DNA of 22,159 nt from an uncultured Eubacteriales bacterium (lineage in GTDB: Bacteria > Bacillota > Clostridia > Oscillospirales > Oscillospiraceae), in contig URLT01000020.1 in NCBI GenBank assembly GCA_900548795.1, positions 1 to 22,159 of the forward strand. The letters are read 5' to 3'. Below are positions 1 to 6,838 of the stretch, in pieces; position 1 is the first letter of the stretch, and each line of letters begins with the position of its first letter. A program made the translations under genes and the position numbers. Below the pieces are notes generated by a model. It saw nothing but the letters and a program-made list of their open reading frames with translations. It was not told the origin of the DNA and made no database searches.

Positions 1-288
1 CGCCGCCGCCAGCACCGACGCATACCGCCGCACCAGCGGGTCGGCCGCAAGCTGCGCATGGGTACACCCGGCTCCGATCCGGAGCGTGTCCGTCTCCTCG
101 CGCAGCTCCTTCAGCTCGGCAAGGCCGCTCAGGTCGATGGCCAGCTTGCCGTCGAACCGATCCGACTCCCGCGCGGCGACGAGCACATCCGTGCCGCCGT
201 TGACGTAAAAGGCCGCGCCGTTCGCCCGTTCAAAGGCCTCGACGGCCTCCGGCACGGTTTTCGGAACGAAAAGGCCGCTAAAACGCAT
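1..288 (-). CDS. FAD-binding subunit of a molybdenum hydroxylase (xanthine dehydrogenase type), 3' part cut by the window edge
   Basis: The minus-strand frame starting at ATG 286-288 reads as the N-terminus of a molybdopterin-dehydrogenase FAD-binding subunit (XdhB/CoxM family). Visible are the early P-x-T-V-x-E-A segment, the FAD-binding YVNGGTDVLV motif at about residues 28-37, and IGAGCTHAQL at about 70-79, which corresponds to the family IGA-x-x-T motif. About 96 residues are in the window; the family is usually about 270-290, so two thirds lie off the left edge. Its start overlaps the end of the upstream molybdenum subunit by 11 bases (ATGCGTTTTAG), which implies translational coupling. 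In the complex this subunit would pass electrons from the iron-sulfur subunit via FAD to NAD+ or another acceptor. The [2Fe-2S] subunit is expected just beyond the edge. The family is clear; the substrate is unknown. Confidence 0.9.
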   Translation of the reverse strand, partial: MRFSGLFVPKTVPEAVEAFERANGAAFYVNGGTDVLVAARESDRFDGKLAIDLSGLAELKELREETDTLRIGAGCTHAQLAADPLVRRYASVLAAA

Positions 289-2569
289 CCTTCAGTCCCT
301 CCTTCCCGCAGAAAAACACCGTTTCCAGATCGAACGGCAGGTCGTGCAGCCGTCCGATGCCGCGCAGCGCGTGGTTCACGGCGCAGGCGACCGCCGCCGC
401 GCCCGGCTCGGTGGCCGGTTCGCCCAACGACTTGGCGCCGAACGGGCCGCGCGGGTCGGGGTTGTCGACCATGATCGCCTCGTTATCCCCGACGTCCATA
501 AAGGTCGGAATGATGTAGTTATCGAAATTCAAATTCCGGCAGATGCCGTTTTTCGAGCCGAGATCCTCCGTCAGACCCATGCCCGCGCCCATGACCATGC
601 CGCCGAAGACCTGCCCGCAGGCCAGCGTCTGGTTGATGACGCGCCCTGCATCGTGCGAGCCGGCCATTTTCAGCACGCGCACCTGCCCGGTGGCCAGATC
701 GACCTCGACCTCCGCCGCCTGACAGGAATAGGTGAAGGAGACAAAGGCCTCGCCGCAGTCGTGCTCGTGATCCCAGCTCAGCGGATAGTTGATGAACGTT
801 CCGGGCGAGGCGGGCGTCCCGCCGACGGCGTAGCACCGCGCGACGGCCTCGGCAAAGCTCAGCTCGTGCGCCCCGGCATAAACGCGGTCTTTTTCAAAGC
901 GGATCGTCCCGGCATCGACGCCAAATTCGGCCGCAAGCGGCTTTTTCAGGATGTCGAGAATGTGCTTCGCCGCGTCGATGATGGCGTTGCCGCCGGTGAA
1001 CGTGCCGCGCGAGGCAATGGCCGCGCCGGAGGTCGGCGCGCGGGAGGAATCGGCGACGTTCATGGTGACGCGCTCAAGGTCGCAGCCCAGCGCCTCGGCG
1101 GCGATCTGCGCCAGCGCCGTGCGCAGCCCCTGTCCCTGCTCGGTATAGCCGCAGGAGACGAGCACGCTCGCGTCCTCCTCGACCTCAATGTAAACGCGGG
1201 CGACGTCCAGTCCCTCCGAGCCGATGCTCACGCCGCGCGCGCTGCACGCGATGCCGACGCCCCGGCGGATCAGACCGTGATTTTCCCGGTTGTATTTTTC
1301 GTATTTTTCCTCATAGCCGATGGCAGCGGCGGCATTGTTGAGCACCTCGAGCACGGTGACGGTGTGCTTGTCGAGCACCTGACCCGTGCCGTTGACGTCG
1401 CCGGTGCGCAGCGCGTTGCGGCGGCGCAGCTCCAGCGGCGAGATGCCCAGCTTTTCGGCCAGCTCGTCCATGGCATTCTCCATGGCGAAGATCGCCTGCG
1501 GCGTTCCGAAGCCGCGCATGGAGCCGGTGTGGATGTTGTTCGTTGTGACGGCGCAGGCGTTATAGAGCACGTTCGGGTTCCGGTACGGTCCGGGGCCGAG
1601 GTGCGAGGCCTTGCCGATGATGCCGCAGGCCCAGTTGGCGTAGGCGCCGCTGTCGGCGATCGCCTCGGTGTGCAGCGCCTGAAGGCTGCCGTCCCGATTC
1701 GCGCCCAGCCGCACATGGAAGGAAAACGGCGTGCGCTTGTGCGTCTCGCGGATGGAATCCTCCCGCGTCAGGACGTATTTGACCGGCCGGTCGGTCTTGA
1801 GCGCCATCAGCGCCGCGCGAACCGCGACCTGCTCGGCGCTCTCAAGCTTTCCGCCGAAGGTTCCGCCGAGCGCGGACTGCACGACGTCGACCTTCGCCAT
1901 CGGCAGGTTCAGCGAGCGGCAGATCGACGTGCGCACCATAAACGGATGCTGCATGGAGCCGTGGATCGTCAGCACCTTGCTCTCGTGCGACGGCACGGCG
2001 ACCAGCGCCTCCGGCTCGATATAAGCATGTTCGATGAACTGCGTGGAATAATGTGTGTCGACCACGACGTCGCAGGCGGCCAGCGCCTTTTCCGCGTCGC
2101 CCTTGCAGACCCGACTGACCGAAACGACGTTGCCGGGATAGTCCTCCGTGATGATCGGCTCGTGATTTTTCGCCTTGCTCGGGTCAAAAAACGCCGGGAG
2201 CGCCTCATATTCGACCCGGATGCGCCTGACGGCCTCGGCCGCAAGCTCCGGCGTCTCCGCCGCAACGCAGGCGACCACGTCGCCAAAAAAGCGGGTCTTG
2301 TCGTCTGCAAGAATGTACTGATCCTGCATGACCTCGCCCATGACCTTCATGCCGGGGATGTCCCGCGCGGTGACCACGCAGGCGACGCCCTCCATGGCCT
2401 CGGCCTCGGAGGCGTCGATCGACACGATGCGCGCATGGGGGTGCTCCGCATAGAGCCCCTTGCCGTAGAGCATTCGCTCAAACTTCAGATCCGCGCCGTA
2501 CATGGCCTGACCCGTCACCTTTTCGCCGACGTCCAAGCGCCGCACCGGGCGGTTGATCGCGTGTCCCAT
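278..2569 (-). CDS. Molybdopterin-binding catalytic subunit of a xanthine dehydrogenase-family hydroxylase
   Basis: This 763-residue protein is the large subunit of the molybdenum hydroxylase family (XdhA/XdhD, aldehyde oxidase-like), which hydroxylates carbon next to nitrogen in purines and other heterocycles using water. The N-terminal hammerhead domain spans about residues 10-125 and the cofactor domains follow. Visible cofactor motifs are QHPF (207-210), GGTFGGK (235-241), MRGFGTPQ (351-358), the ASRGTFTGG segment (519-527) and GPFGAKSLGEP (708-718), whose Glu717 matches the catalytic glutamate. The length is usual for a separate molybdenum subunit. The start is set by AGAGGT seven bases upstream. 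It lies 12 bases after the PreA-like gene and overlaps the FAD subunit, so the three form one operon. Substrate specificity (xanthine, hypoxanthine, nicotinate or other) cannot be read from the motifs. Confidence 0.93.
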   Translation of the reverse strand: MGHAINRPVRRLDVGEKVTGQAMYGADLKFERMLYGKGLYAEHPHARIVSIDASEAEAMEGVACVVTARDIPGMKVMGEVMQDQYILADDKTRFFGDVVACVAAETPELAAEAVRRIRVEYEALPAFFDPSKAKNHEPIITEDYPGNVVSVSRVCKGDAEKALAACDVVVDTHYSTQFIEHAYIEPEALVAVPSHESKVLTIHGSMQHPFMVRTSICRSLNLPMAKVDVVQSALGGTFGGKLESAEQVAVRAALMALKTDRPVKYVLTREDSIRETHKRTPFSFHVRLGANRDGSLQALHTEAIADSGAYANWACGIIGKASHLGPGPYRNPNVLYNACAVTTNNIHTGSMRGFGTPQAIFAMENAMDELAEKLGISPLELRRRNALRTGDVNGTGQVLDKHTVTVLEVLNNAAAAIGYEEKYEKYNRENHGLIRRGVGIACSARGVSIGSEGLDVARVYIEVEEDASVLVSCGYTEQGQGLRTALAQIAAEALGCDLERVTMNVADSSRAPTSGAAIASRGTFTGGNAIIDAAKHILDILKKPLAAEFGVDAGTIRFEKDRVYAGAHELSFAEAVARCYAVGGTPASPGTFINYPLSWDHEHDCGEAFVSFTYSCQAAEVEVDLATGQVRVLKMAGSHDAGRVINQTLACGQVFGGMVMGAGMGLTEDLGSKNGICRNLNFDNYIIPTFMDVGDNEAIMVDNPDPRGPFGAKSLGEPATEPGAAAVACAVNHALRGIGRLHDLPFDLETVFFCGKEGLKDAF

Positions 2570-2581
2570 AGCTACCTCTTT

Positions 2582-3787
2582 TTATCGCAGTGTGATGCAG
2601 TCTCTCGGGCAGACGGACTGGCAGACGCTGCAGCCGCGGCAGACCGCTTTGTCCAGCGTCGGCACGCTGCCCTTTTCGTGATGCAGCGCCCCGAAGCCCG
2701 CATCCTGGCAGGCCGTCGCGCAGCTTCCGCATTTCAGGCAGGCCGTTTCGTCGATGGTGCAGTGCAGGCGGTTGTCCCGCGAAAGCTCGGAGTGGTCGAC
2801 CAGATACGGAAGCGATTTTCCGACCATGGCATCGAGCGAGGCGAAGCCCTTCTGCTCCATGTAGCGCAGCAGACCCTTCTGCATACTCTGCACCATGCCG
2901 AAGCCGTAGCGCGAGATCGCCGTGCAGACCTGCACGTTTCTTGCGCCCAGCAGGAGAAATTCCGCCGCGTCCTGCCAGTTGCTCACGCCGCCGACACCCG
3001 CGACCGGAATGTCCAGCTCCTTGGTCAGCTTGCTGACGCAGCCCAGAGCGATCGGCTTGACCGCAGGGCCGGAAAGTCCGCCCCACGTGGACAGGCCGTT
3101 GACGTTCAGCTTCGGATAGCCCGTCTCCAGATCGATGCCGATGAAGCCGCGCACCGTGTCGATGCAGCAGAGCGCATCCGCCCCGCCCTCGACCGCGCCG
3201 CGTGCAACGTCGACCAGATCGGTGACGTTCGGCGTCATTTTGACGATCACGGGCGTGTTCTTTTTTCTCGCCCGCAGAATGGTCTGCGTTGTCGTGCGCA
3301 TCAGCTCCCGGTCGGCCGCGGGGATCGCATTGCTGGCCTTTTTGCCCTCGTCGGCAATGCTGTGCTCGCCCTGCGGACAGGACATGCTGCATTCGATCAT
3401 GTCCGCCCCGGCCTCCTCGAGCCGGTGCACCAGCTCGATCCATTCTTCCTCGCCGGCAGCCATGATGCTGCCGATGAAGCGGCGGTCGGGATAGAGCTGC
3501 TTAAAATAGGCGATGTCCTCTTGGATCTCCTCGATCGTGCGCTCGGAGATCAGGTCGATGTTATAAAACGCGAACTGCGGCTTTCCCGCGAAGGAAAGAC
3601 CCGCCATATTCGGCTCGGCCAGCTTCGGGCTGTGCTGCGGGAGCGCGGTCGTCTTAAAGACAATGCCGCCCCAGCCCGCCTCGAGCGCCCGGCGCACCTT
3701 TTCGCGGCTGTCCGAGGACGGCGACGCGGCGACGGTAAACGGGTTTTCAAACGGAACGCCCGCAAAAGAAATATTCAGGTTCATCAT
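2582..3787 (-). CDS. preA: PreA-like dihydropyrimidine dehydrogenase / dihydroorotate dehydrogenase family protein with C-terminal 2x[4Fe-4S] ferredoxin domain
   Basis: This 401-residue protein has an FMN-binding TIM barrel (about 1-320) of the dihydroorotate dehydrogenase type followed by a ferredoxin domain. The barrel shows SMSCPQG at 134-140, equivalent to the NxSCPH loop of the family, and a G-V-G-G-V phosphate-binding segment near 264-268. The tail has two CxxCxxCxxxC clusters (Cys350/353/356/360 and Cys383/386/389/393). This matches PreA, the catalytic subunit of the NAD-dependent dihydropyrimidine dehydrogenase PreAT. No PreT partner is seen in the window. In the active-site loop, where mammalian dihydropyrimidine dehydrogenase has a catalytic Cys in GLACGQ, this protein appears to have Ser152 in KKASN. 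The start has a strong purine-rich site (GGGGGTGG) upstream. It is the first gene of the operon that continues into the molybdenum hydroxylase. Confidence 0.88.
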   Translation of the reverse strand: MMNLNISFAGVPFENPFTVAASPSSDSREKVRRALEAGWGGIVFKTTALPQHSPKLAEPNMAGLSFAGKPQFAFYNIDLISERTIEEIQEDIAYFKQLYPDRRFIGSIMAAGEEEWIELVHRLEEAGADMIECSMSCPQGEHSIADEGKKASNAIPAADRELMRTTTQTILRARKKNTPVIVKMTPNVTDLVDVARGAVEGGADALCCIDTVRGFIGIDLETGYPKLNVNGLSTWGGLSGPAVKPIALGCVSKLTKELDIPVAGVGGVSNWQDAAEFLLLGARNVQVCTAISRYGFGMVQSMQKGLLRYMEQKGFASLDAMVGKSLPYLVDHSELSRDNRLHCTIDETACLKCGSCATACQDAGFGALHHEKGSVPTLDKAVCRGCSVCQSVCPRDCITLR

Positions 3788-3818
3788 GCTCCACCCCCTT
3801 GCTTGTCTGTGCGATATG

Positions 3819-3828
3819 CGATATATCG
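3819..3828. promoter_or_regulatory. Possible operator in the preA leader
   Basis: CGATATATCG is a perfect 10-bp palindrome lying just downstream of the predicted transcription start, followed by a second CATATCG half on the transcribed strand. Position and symmetry suit a repressor site, but no regulator is identified and a palindrome this short could be chance. Confidence 0.25.
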
Positions 3829-3841
3829 GTTAACTGTTTTC

Positions 3842-3870
3842 AGTATATTTACTTTTTTCTCTGCCGTCAA
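3842..3870 (-). promoter_or_regulatory. Sigma-A type promoter of the preA-xdh operon
   Basis: On the minus strand TTGACG (3865-3870), a 17-base spacer and TATACT (3842-3847) form a near-consensus promoter. It sits about 55 bases upstream of the PreA-like start codon. Confidence 0.75.
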
Positions 3871-4085
3871 TCCGCAAAATACACAAACAAATTCGAATTT
3901 TCTTAGCAATTTCGACGGTTATATTTGGCAAAGAATAACGTATACAAATAAATAAAGAAATCAGAAATCCAATATATCGGCTTGCTTCCACCGCATCCGC
4001 GGCTGTGTGATTTTTCTCCGGGCAGCCGATTTTTTTCGTCCGGCTGCGCTTTCCGGGCAATTGCACCCTCTGGGCGGCTTTCCTA
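3871..4085. other. AT-rich intergenic stretch
   Basis: From 3871 to about 3965 the DNA is clearly AT-rich compared with the genes around it; it then shifts to mixed composition. No open frame with a ribosome binding site and family resemblance is seen on either strand. It separates the leftward preA operon from the repeat block. Confidence 0.5.
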
Positions 4086-4504
4086 ACGAAACGGTTCTCA
4101 GAACGAAACGTTTGATAAAAACGGTGCGGAGCAATACGGCGCGGAAAGGCCGCATGAAACGAAAAGCATCCGTTTTTCAAACGAAGGCGTTCCAATCTCG
4201 TTGCAAAACAACACCGCGCAAAAAATGCCCGCATAAAGCAAAAACGTCCGTTTCTAAAAAAAACGTTTCAAATTTGTGTCATTGCGAGGAGCGCAGCGAC
4301 GCGGCAATCTTAAAGTGATCGACGTGGCATCCCGTGGCGAAGCACGGGAGCGGAAAACGACAGAATCCCCAAATTTTGAATCGTCCCGCAGGGACACCAC
4401 CACGGCGCTTCTCCGGAAGCGCCATTTCACGCGCGTGCAAGCCGACATTTCCCGTGCGCAGCATCTTTCGCTTGCTCAAAGAGCAAATTTCCCTGCGCAG
4501 CCAT
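4086..4504. repeat. Tandem repeat unit, copy A (about 419 bp)
   Basis: This unit recurs at 4647-5063 with substitutions and small indels. It begins ACGAAACGG, contains a near-identical stretch around TTCCAATCTCGTTGCAAAAC, then a CATTGCGAGGAGCGCAGCGA repeat, CATCCCGTGGCGAAGCACGG, and ends GAGCAAATTTCCCTGCGC. Short open frames cross it on both strands but differ between the copies and lack convincing ribosome binding sites, so it is treated as noncoding. Confidence 0.85.
4278..4312 (+). repeat. Short interspersed repeat (CATTGCGAGG family), copy 1
   Basis: GTCATTGCGAGGAGCGCAGC followed by GACGCGGCAATCTT. An inverted copy is at 4582-4622 and a second direct copy at 4837-4871. The same motif type is widely scattered in intergenic DNA of many Firmicutes (general knowledge). 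Confidence 0.75.
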
Positions 4505-4540
4505 ATTCGCTTGCTCGAAGGACAACTTTCACTGCGCAGC
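4469..4540. repeat. Internal direct repeat of about 34 bp
   Basis: CGCTTGCTCAAAGAGCAAAT followed by TTCCCTGCGCAGCC is repeated at once as CGCTTGCTCGAAGGACAACT followed by TTCACTGCGCAGCC. It straddles the end of tandem unit A. Confidence 0.65.
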
Positions 4541-4581
4541 CTCGGCCGTACCTCGTTCCGGGATTCCGTTTCGTTCCGTCA

Positions 4582-4622
4582 AAGATTGCCGCGTCGGGCG
4601 CACGCGCCCTCCTCGCAATGAC
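4582..4622 (-). repeat. Short interspersed repeat (CATTGCGAGG family), inverted copy
   Basis: AAGATTGCCGCGTCGGGCGC followed by ACGCGCCCTCCTCGCAATGAC is the reverse complement of the CATTGCGAGG repeat with a changed centre. With the copy at 4278-4312 it bounds a 345-bp segment with inverted ends, as in a MITE-like element. Confidence 0.7.
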
Positions 4623-4646
4623 AAATCTGACAGGGTTCGCTGAAAA

Positions 4647-5063
4647 ACGAAACGGTTTTCGGAACGAAACGTTTGAAAACGGTGCGGAGTAGCGCCGAAC
4701 GGAAAGGCCGCATAAAGCAAGAACGTCCGTTTTTCAAACAAAAGCGTTCCAATCTCGTTGCAAAACAACACCGCGCAAAAAATGCCCGCATAAAGCAAGA
4801 ACGTCCGTTTCTAAAACAAAAACGTTTCAAATTTGTGTCATTGCGAGGAGCGCAGCGACGCGGCAATCTTTAAGCCGAAGGTATGGCATCCCGTGGCGAA
4901 GCACGGCAGCATGAAACAACAAAACCCCGAAATTCTGAATCGTCACGGAGCGACACCACCACGACGCTTCCTCGGAAGCGCCATTTCACGCGGGCGCAAG
5001 CCCGCATTTCCCGTGCGCAGCATCTTTCGCTTGCTCAAAGAGCAAATTTCCCTGCGCGGCCAT
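4647..5063. repeat. Tandem repeat unit, copy B (about 417 bp)
   Basis: This is the second copy of the unit at 4086-4504, offset about 560 bp, in the same order and orientation. Within it a 22-base segment starting GCATAAAGCAAGAACGTCCG occurs twice (about 4710 and 4788). Its expected inverted CATTGCGAGG end near 5065-5090 is degenerate: only CGCACGCGCCCTC remains. Confidence 0.85.
4837..4871 (+). repeat. Short interspersed repeat (CATTGCGAGG family), copy 3
   Basis: GTCATTGCGAGGAGCGCAGC followed by GACGCGGCAATCTTT is identical in its core to the copy at 4278-4312 and lies at the same place inside tandem unit B. Confidence 0.75.
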
Positions 5064-5186
5064 GCCGCCGCGCACGCGCCCTCTGTCCACGTCTGTCTCC
5101 CTGAAATCCGCCCGCTTTCTCTCCTTCTGTTCAAAATCGACAAAAATCCGCCCCGAAATTTATTCAAAAAAACCGCCACTCCCCTC

Positions 5187-5216
5187 TTGACAAGTATACC
5201 GGTATACCGGTATACT
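5187..5216 (+). promoter_or_regulatory. Strong promoter with embedded 24-bp palindromic operator
   Basis: TTGACA (5187-5192), an 18-base spacer and TATACT (5211-5216) form a consensus-grade promoter. Bases 5193-5216 are a perfect 24-bp palindrome made of GGTATACC in the centre flanked by GTATACC/GGTATAC arms, ending exactly with the -10 box. GTATAC-centred palindromes are typical operators of GntR-family repressors (family knowledge). No open frame with a good start follows until 5942. The site may control the acid-sugar operon through a long leader, or it may be the remnant of a lost gene. Confidence 0.8.
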
Positions 5217-5453
5217 AGAATCGCAGGGAGCAGAAGACAGAACCTCACCCCCTCGGCAACCTCTTTCTCTCCCGGCGTCCGGCATCGAGCCGCGCGCGGC
5301 AGGCCACAGCCTCCGCCGTCGGCCGGCAGCCTGAACGCCGCCTCCGTCCAGCCGGGAAAGCCGTCCTTTGATTCCGAGGCGATTGCCCCGGGCGTCGCGA
5401 CCGTCCATCGCAGCGCCCGGGCATGCCGGAGCCATATACGGCTCATTCCGAAT
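5217..5453. other. GC-rich untranslated stretch after the operator promoter
   Basis: No recognisable protein is found in any frame between the promoter and the first repeat. Open frames here have atypical composition and no ribosome binding site. A small hairpin GAGCC-ATATAC-GGCTC lies near 5430-5445. Confidence 0.45.
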
Positions 5454-5543
5454 ATAATCAGGATCTGATCAAAAGCTCTGGCGCTTTTATCAAATTCTGC
5501 ATGAGACGGCGCAGCATGCGACGCGCACGGGATTCCTGATTAT
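5454..5543. repeat. Small repeat element with inverted ends
   Basis: The element starts ATAATCAGGA and ends TCCTGATTAT, a 10-bp terminal inverted repeat. It contains AAAAGC-tctggc-GCTTTT, a small hairpin. Its core ATTCTGCATGAGACGGCGCA (from 5494) is shared with the element at 11885. It lies between the 5187 promoter and the acid-sugar operon. Confidence 0.6.
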
Positions 5544-5678
5544 CGACCATGGATCCGCGTGAAGCATGCGCAACCGTTTCAACTCGCCGACTTGACGCCT
5601 GTCGGGGACGTTCCTCCCCCGGCGCGCGGGCTGCTCCGGCGCTTTTCCGGCCGCCCTAGCGGGCTCCTCTCCTTCTTA

Positions 5679-5838
5679 GGAAGCTCTGATTCAATCGCAA
5701 GAGCGGTCAGCGAGGGATTTTGTTTCCAAATTGAGGTTTGGAAATCGCAGGAATACTTTGTGTATTTCAAGATTTTCAAACCAATAAGTTGGGACAAAAG
5801 ACCCGCTGAGCGCCGCAGCTGATTGATTCAGTGGTTCC
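5679..5838. repeat. MITE-like element of about 160 bp
   Basis: The left end GGAAGCTCTGATTCAATC and right end GATTGATTCAGTGGTTCC are imperfect inverted repeats. The right-end sequence CGCAGCTGATTGATTCAG recurs at 18942-18959, and the GGAACCTCTGAATC-type end recurs at 11826 and 15306. No transposase is present. A weak TTGAGG/TACTTT pair (5731-5759) inside could act as a promoter for the next gene, but this is uncertain. Confidence 0.6.
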
Positions 5839-5941
5839 CTTACTTCTTCATTTTTCTCTGCGCCAAGGAGGCGGCGGTTCTGTCTTCTCTCCCACACCCC
5901 ACCCAATTCGTCAATGTTATATGCAAAGGAGCATGGATATT

Positions 5942-6820
5942 ATGATTGGTTTTATCGGCCTCGGCATCATGGGCAAGCCCATGGTCAAAAATCTCCTGAA
6001 GGCAGGGGCGCCGGTTCGCGTTAACGACCTTGCGCGCAGCGCGGTCGACGAGGTCGCCGCTCTGGGCGCGATCCCCTCGACGCCGGCAGAGATCGGCGCG
6101 ACCTGCGACGTGGTCTTCACGATCCTGCCCAACGGCGCCATCGTGCAGAACGTTCTCTTCGGCGAAAACGGCGTCGCCTCGACCCTGCGGCAGGGCGCTT
6201 TGGTCGTGGATATGTCCAGCGTGACGCCGGGCGAATCCCGCGCCTGCGCCGAGCGGCTGGCCGCGCAGGACGTGTCCTTCCTTGACGCGCCGGTGTCCGG
6301 CGGCGAACCGGGGGCGATCAACGGCACGCTCTCGTTCATGGTCGGCGGCGACGAGGAGACCTTCCAGCGCGCCGAGCCGTATTTCGACATCATGGGAAGC
6401 TCATATACCCTGATCGGCGGCGTCGGAAGCGGCTCGATCACAAAGCTTGCCAACCAGATCATCGTCAACCTCGGCATTGCGGCCGTTTCGGAGGCCTTCG
6501 TTCTTGCCGCAAAGGCCGGCGCGAATCCCGAAAAGGTCTATCAGGCGATCCGCGGCGGTCTGGCCGGGAGCGCCGTGCTCGACGCCAAGGCGCCGATGAT
6601 GTACAGCCGCAATTTTGCCCCCGGCGGCAAGATCTCCATCAACCACAAGGACATCAAGAACGTGATGAACGCCGCGCACACCATGAACGTCCCGCTGCCG
6701 CTGACGGCGCAGCTCTACGAGATCATGCAGAGCCTGATGCTGCACGGCCTTGCCGACAACGACCACAGCGCCATTGTCCGCTACTTTGAGGAGCTTGCAA
6801 TGGTGAAGGTGGAAAAATAA
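5942..6820 (+). CDS. NAD(P)-dependent beta-hydroxyacid dehydrogenase (tartronate semialdehyde reductase / L-threonate dehydrogenase type)
   Basis: The protein has 292 residues, the usual size of the 3-hydroxyisobutyrate dehydrogenase family. It shows the Rossmann motif GLGIMGKPM (6-14), the substrate-binding loop DAPVSGG (115-121), the catalytic Lys168 in GSITKLANQ with Asn171, and the KDIKN segment (236-240). Family members reduce tartronate semialdehyde (GarR) or oxidise acid sugars such as L-threonate at C2 (LtnD). The neighbours, a DUF1537 kinase and a PdxA homologue, favour an LtnD-like role in acid-sugar catabolism. The ATG at 5942 is preferred because AAAGGAG lies 10 bases upstream; the in-frame ATG at 5933 is only one base from it. 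It is the first gene of a five-gene operon, and 18 bases separate it from the next gene. Confidence 0.9.
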   Translation: MIGFIGLGIMGKPMVKNLLKAGAPVRVNDLARSAVDEVAALGAIPSTPAEIGATCDVVFTILPNGAIVQNVLFGENGVASTLRQGALVVDMSSVTPGESRACAERLAAQDVSFLDAPVSGGEPGAINGTLSFMVGGDEETFQRAEPYFDIMGSSYTLIGGVGSGSITKLANQIIVNLGIAAVSEAFVLAAKAGANPEKVYQAIRGGLAGSAVLDAKAPMMYSRNFAPGGKISINHKDIKNVMNAAHTMNVPLPLTAQLYEIMQSLMLHGLADNDHSAIVRYFEELAMVKVEK

Positions 6821-6838
6821 TCATTAGGAGGACTTGTT

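Noticed and set aside
344..3955. 1203-codon open frame on the plus strand
   Set aside because: It is the antisense shadow of the molybdenum hydroxylase and PreA-like genes, caused by high GC at third positions. It is rich in Arg, Ala, Gly, His and Asp and has no family resemblance.
4086..5063. Possible CRISPR array
   Set aside because: The repeats are two long units and short interspersed elements, without regularly spaced 25-40-bp repeats or unique spacers, and no cas genes are present.
4833..5468. 211-codon plus-strand frame across the repeat block and operator promoter
   Set aside because: It runs through the CATTGCGAGG repeat and the promoter palindrome, has no ribosome binding site and low-complexity composition.
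5559..5822. 87-codon plus-strand frame
   Set aside because: It lies mostly inside the MITE-like element, has no ribosome binding site and no recognisable domain.
5831..5941. Longer start for the beta-hydroxyacid dehydrogenase
   Set aside because: The extra 37 residues lie before the Rossmann motif, which should be at the very N-terminus, and a proper ribosome binding site precedes 5942.
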